A stretch of 64,000 nt of DNA, taken from assembly GCA_965140365.1 (NCBI GenBank), contig OZ223196.1. One strand, 5' to 3'. Each line of letters starts with the position of its first letter. The first letter of the stretch is position 1. This document shows, one piece after another, positions 62,294 through 64,000 of this stretch. The notes below the pieces were generated by a model, which was not told the origin of the DNA, searched no databases, and saw only the letters and a list, made by a program, of their open reading frames with translations. A program made the position numbers and the translations under genes. The stretch is from Hydrogenovibrio sp965140365. Lineage in GTDB: Bacteria > Pseudomonadota > Gammaproteobacteria > Thiomicrospirales > Thiomicrospiraceae.

Positions 62294-63163
62294 GTGACAC
62301 CTCTTGAACAAATCCAAAGAATGAACGAACTGGTAGCAGATATAAATAAGGTTCTGGTGGAAAATGGTGTTCAAGAACAAATAACCCTCTCAGACATCAC
62401 GATTACTGATAAAACAGTTTCCGACTTGGTTAAGCCCAATGCGAAGCTATCAGATGCTATAACCAATCACTTGTGGCCCAGCATTGGGGCTGCAACTGTT
62501 TACCACTACACGTCACGATCTGCCGCTGAAAATATACTTGGTACTAAGATTTTCCGTCTTAGTAATATTGCTGGGCGCTACAATGAAGGTGAAATCGTCA
62601 CCTTTTGTGAAACGCATAATTTGCAAGGCTATCTCGAACAAGATGAAAATGGAGACCCGAAGTACAAACATTTGATAATGCCTAACACTTTCTATGCCTC
62701 CTTTACAGATGTGGCATTAACTGAGAAGCAAGAGGAATATTTCTGGAGTAACTTTGCTGCCTGTGATGGCGTTAGATTGAAGATCGAAATTACGGCATCA
62801 AATCCAAACCTAAGAAAAATTCAGTATGAACAAACTGAAGGTACGCCAATCAAGTTGTTGTCTGATTTAACCAGCTGTGTTCGTGAGAAATACAACCGAG
62901 AGTTCATTCTAAAAGGGATTTCTCGGCTTTGCTCGTTTTATCTGTCTGGGAAAGATTACGGAATTGAGTGTGAATATAGAGCTTTGTACCGGGTTTGGGA
63001 GGGTTTAGGACCGCAACCAATAAATAATGGCCCAAGCAGCTATATCGAGTTGCCACTGGATGCAATGAGTGAATGCGGCTACCAACTGAAGATCGTGGAG
63101 GTACATGCAAATGAAAAACCTAATATGCCGGATTCATATGTATTTTCACAAAGAGGGGCATAA
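62294..63163 (+). CDS. DUF2971-like cassette protein
   Basis: A 289-residue soluble protein. VYHYTSRSAAENILGTKIFRLSN and, later, YASFTDVALTEKQEEYFW match the pattern of DUF2971 proteins (YHYTS...IL...LSN). The family's biochemical role is not known; it is frequent in accessory DNA. GTG start with AAGGAAA, 21 bp after the cassette boundary; its TAA lies in the attC 4 left core. Confidence 0.7.
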   Translation: MTPLEQIQRMNELVADINKVLVENGVQEQITLSDITITDKTVSDLVKPNAKLSDAITNHLWPSIGAATVYHYTSRSAAENILGTKIFRLSNIAGRYNEGEIVTFCETHNLQGYLEQDENGDPKYKHLIMPNTFYASFTDVALTEKQEEYFWSNFAACDGVRLKIEITASNPNLRKIQYEQTEGTPIKLLSDLTSCVREKYNREFILKGISRLCSFYLSGKDYGIECEYRALYRVWEGLGPQPINNGPSSYIELPLDAMSECGYQLKIVEVHANEKPNMPDSYVFSQRGA

Positions 63164-63251
63164 CAATGCAATCAACCAGACGTGTTCCACGCCCCAAAAA
63201 TTAAAATTTTTCGTGCGCGAAGCCACGCAGGTTATCGCCACCCCGTTAGAG
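63158..63251 (+). repeat. attC site 4 (long type)
   Basis: Left core GCATAAC (63158-63164), right core GTTAGAG (63245-63251), 94 bp, over most of its length identical to sites 1 and 3, with an AT-rich centre at ~63194-63210. Confidence 0.75.
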
Positions 63252-63267
63252 CACGTGAGAAACATTA

Positions 63268-63936
63268 ATGGATAAAGAAAAATTGGAAGCACCATCGCGA
63301 TCCAAAGGAGACATTACTCACTCAGTTGTCAAAGCTGGATTGTCAGCTATTCCAGTACTGGGTGGTGCAACTGTGGAGCTTTTCCAAAACGTTGTACAGC
63401 CTCCGCTTGAAAGGCGTCGTGCGGAATGGATGAACCAAGTTGGAGAAAAACTACAAGAACTAGAAGAGAAAGGCCTTAATCTAGAGGAACTTCATGAAAA
63501 CGAACAATTCATTTCTGCAACCATGTATGCATCACAGCTGGCATTGAGAACACACCAAGAGGAAAAGCTGGCAGCTCTTCGCAACGCCATCATGAACATT
63601 GCAACTGGTCAAGCACCAGAGGAGATGATGCAACACCTATTTTTGAATTTTGTGGATACTCTAACAGAGTTGCACATTCAAATATTAAAGCTGTTTCAGG
63701 CACCAACTCCTCCGCCGAATGTGAGCATGGGCGGCTTGAGTAGCGTGTTGGAACATAACATGCCTAACTTGCGGGGTCGTCAAGACCTGTATGACCAGCT
63801 TTGGAAAGATCTATATTCGCGTGGATTGGTAAATACCGACGGTATGCATACAATGATGAGTAGTCATGGTTTAGGACAGAAACGCACTACTAGTTTGGGC
63901 GACACGTTTCTTGAATTTATTTCTGAGCCTGAGTAA
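63268..63936 (+). CDS. Cassette protein of unknown function with a hydrophobic helix
   Basis: A 222-residue protein. Residues ~17-40 (VKAGLSAIPVLGGATVELFQ) form a Gly/Ala-rich hydrophobic helix that could enter a membrane; PPLERRRAEW and FISATMYASQLALRTHQEEKLAALRNA follow, then a helical bundle. I have the impression of similar widely scattered bacterial proteins without assigned function. A toxin or defence effector role is only a guess. ATG 22 bp after the cassette boundary with a weak GAGAAA site. Confidence 0.65.
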   Translation: MDKEKLEAPSRSKGDITHSVVKAGLSAIPVLGGATVELFQNVVQPPLERRRAEWMNQVGEKLQELEEKGLNLEELHENEQFISATMYASQLALRTHQEEKLAALRNAIMNIATGQAPEEMMQHLFLNFVDTLTELHIQILKLFQAPTPPPNVSMGGLSSVLEHNMPNLRGRQDLYDQLWKDLYSRGLVNTDGMHTMMSSHGLGQKRTTSLGDTFLEFISEPE

Positions 63937-63941
63937 ATGTG

Positions 63942-64000
63942 CTCTAACAATACACTCAACCAGACGTGTTCCACGCCCTAAAAATTAAAATTTTTCGTGC
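63942..64000 (+). repeat. attC site 5, cut by the window end
   Basis: Left core CTCTAAC (63942-63948) followed by the long-type sequence (CAACCAGACGTGTTCCACG, AT-rich centre, CGTGC). The right half lies outside the window. Confidence 0.7.

Larger units (their letters stand above)
61220..64000 (+). mobile_element. Integron gene-cassette array (no integrase visible)
   Basis: Five cassettes in one orientation: 61221-61380 (no ORF), 61381-62110, 62111-62272 (no ORF, near copy of the first), 62273-63245, and 63246 to beyond the window. Each ends in an attC-like site with RYYYAAC-type left and GTTRRRY-type right core boxes (variants occur), each ORF begins ~20 bp after the boundary, and two ORF stops lie inside the left core box, as is usual for cassettes. 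Protein codon use and base content differ from the host genes. No intI lies at the left (attI-proximal) end. Confidence 0.85.

Noticed and set aside
61220..64000. CRISPR array as an explanation of the repeats near the right end
   Set aside because: Repeats are ~90 bp, spaced by whole genes of differing length, with core boxes and stem pairing of attC; no short regular repeat-spacer pattern.

Overview
The window reads as a chromosome segment of a gammaproteobacterium, most likely a sulfur oxidiser of the Thiomicrospira/Hydrogenovibrio/Thiomicrorhabdus group. The evidence is the gene order (carAB-greA; aspS, nadA, yebC-ruvCAB-tolQRAB-pal-cpoB-queC; gloB-methyltransferase-rnhA with dnaQ; ntrBC with a PII gene), a direct glutaminyl-tRNA synthetase, an ETHE1-type persulfide dioxygenase and protein styles typical of that group. 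The genus is inference; the class is well supported. Most of the window is ordinary housekeeping chromosome, densely packed, with short intergenic gaps.

Layout. 1-2 kb: tail of a class IV aminotransferase, a Bcr/CflA efflux pump and a DUF2798 protein. 2.1-7.7 kb: carAB behind a good sigma70 promoter and a leader with an intrinsic terminator, then greA and a DUF4149 protein. 7.9-11.1 kb: a secreted protein of unknown function, a tightly coupled DUF455-methyltransferase-ROK kinase set and a thioredoxin-like protein. 11.1-14.2 kb (minus): a PlpD-like patatin autotransporter and an SDR. 14.4-27.1 kb: DUF502, aspS, nadA, yebC-ruvCA, ruvB overlapping the Tol-Pal operon, and queC. 27.1-27.3 kb: two identical tRNA-Lys(TTT) genes. 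27.5-34.3 kb: a dinucleotide-binding oxidoreductase, a DtxR-type regulator, ntrBC, a PII gene with a sigma54-type promoter, and psd. 34.4-44.3 kb: a large structured element, argG, pgpA, a rhodanese, a DAACS symporter, lpxH, paralogous ppiB/ppiA, glnS-cysS and two copies of a 160-bp palindromic repeat. 44.4-52.3 kb: a probable small RNA, slt, mltD, gloB, rnhA, a MazG-like pyrophosphohydrolase, dnaQ and an FKBP isomerase. 52.3-60.9 kb: persulfide dioxygenase, SLAC1-type channel, EEP hydrolase, MFS and ClC transporters, cardiolipin synthase and a small periplasmic molybdopterin-domain protein.

61.2-64.0 kb is different in character: an integron gene-cassette array. Five attC sites (the last cut by the window end) delimit five cassettes, two of them near-identical ORF-less cassettes and three carrying one gene each (an unknown protein with a weak HEPN-like motif, a DUF2971 protein, and an unknown protein with a hydrophobic helix). 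No integrase gene lies at the left end, where attI would be expected, so the visible part looks like an integrase-less cluster (CALIN) or an array cut off from its integrase.

Two genome-scale sequence signatures stand out. The 10-bp palindrome CCAGGCCTGG occurs 15 times exactly (about 0.06 expected at random), in intergenic DNA, terminators and coding frames, but never in the cassette array. Two ~160-bp elements with 16-bp terminal inverted repeats share a central hairpin whose sequence differs while its pairing is kept.
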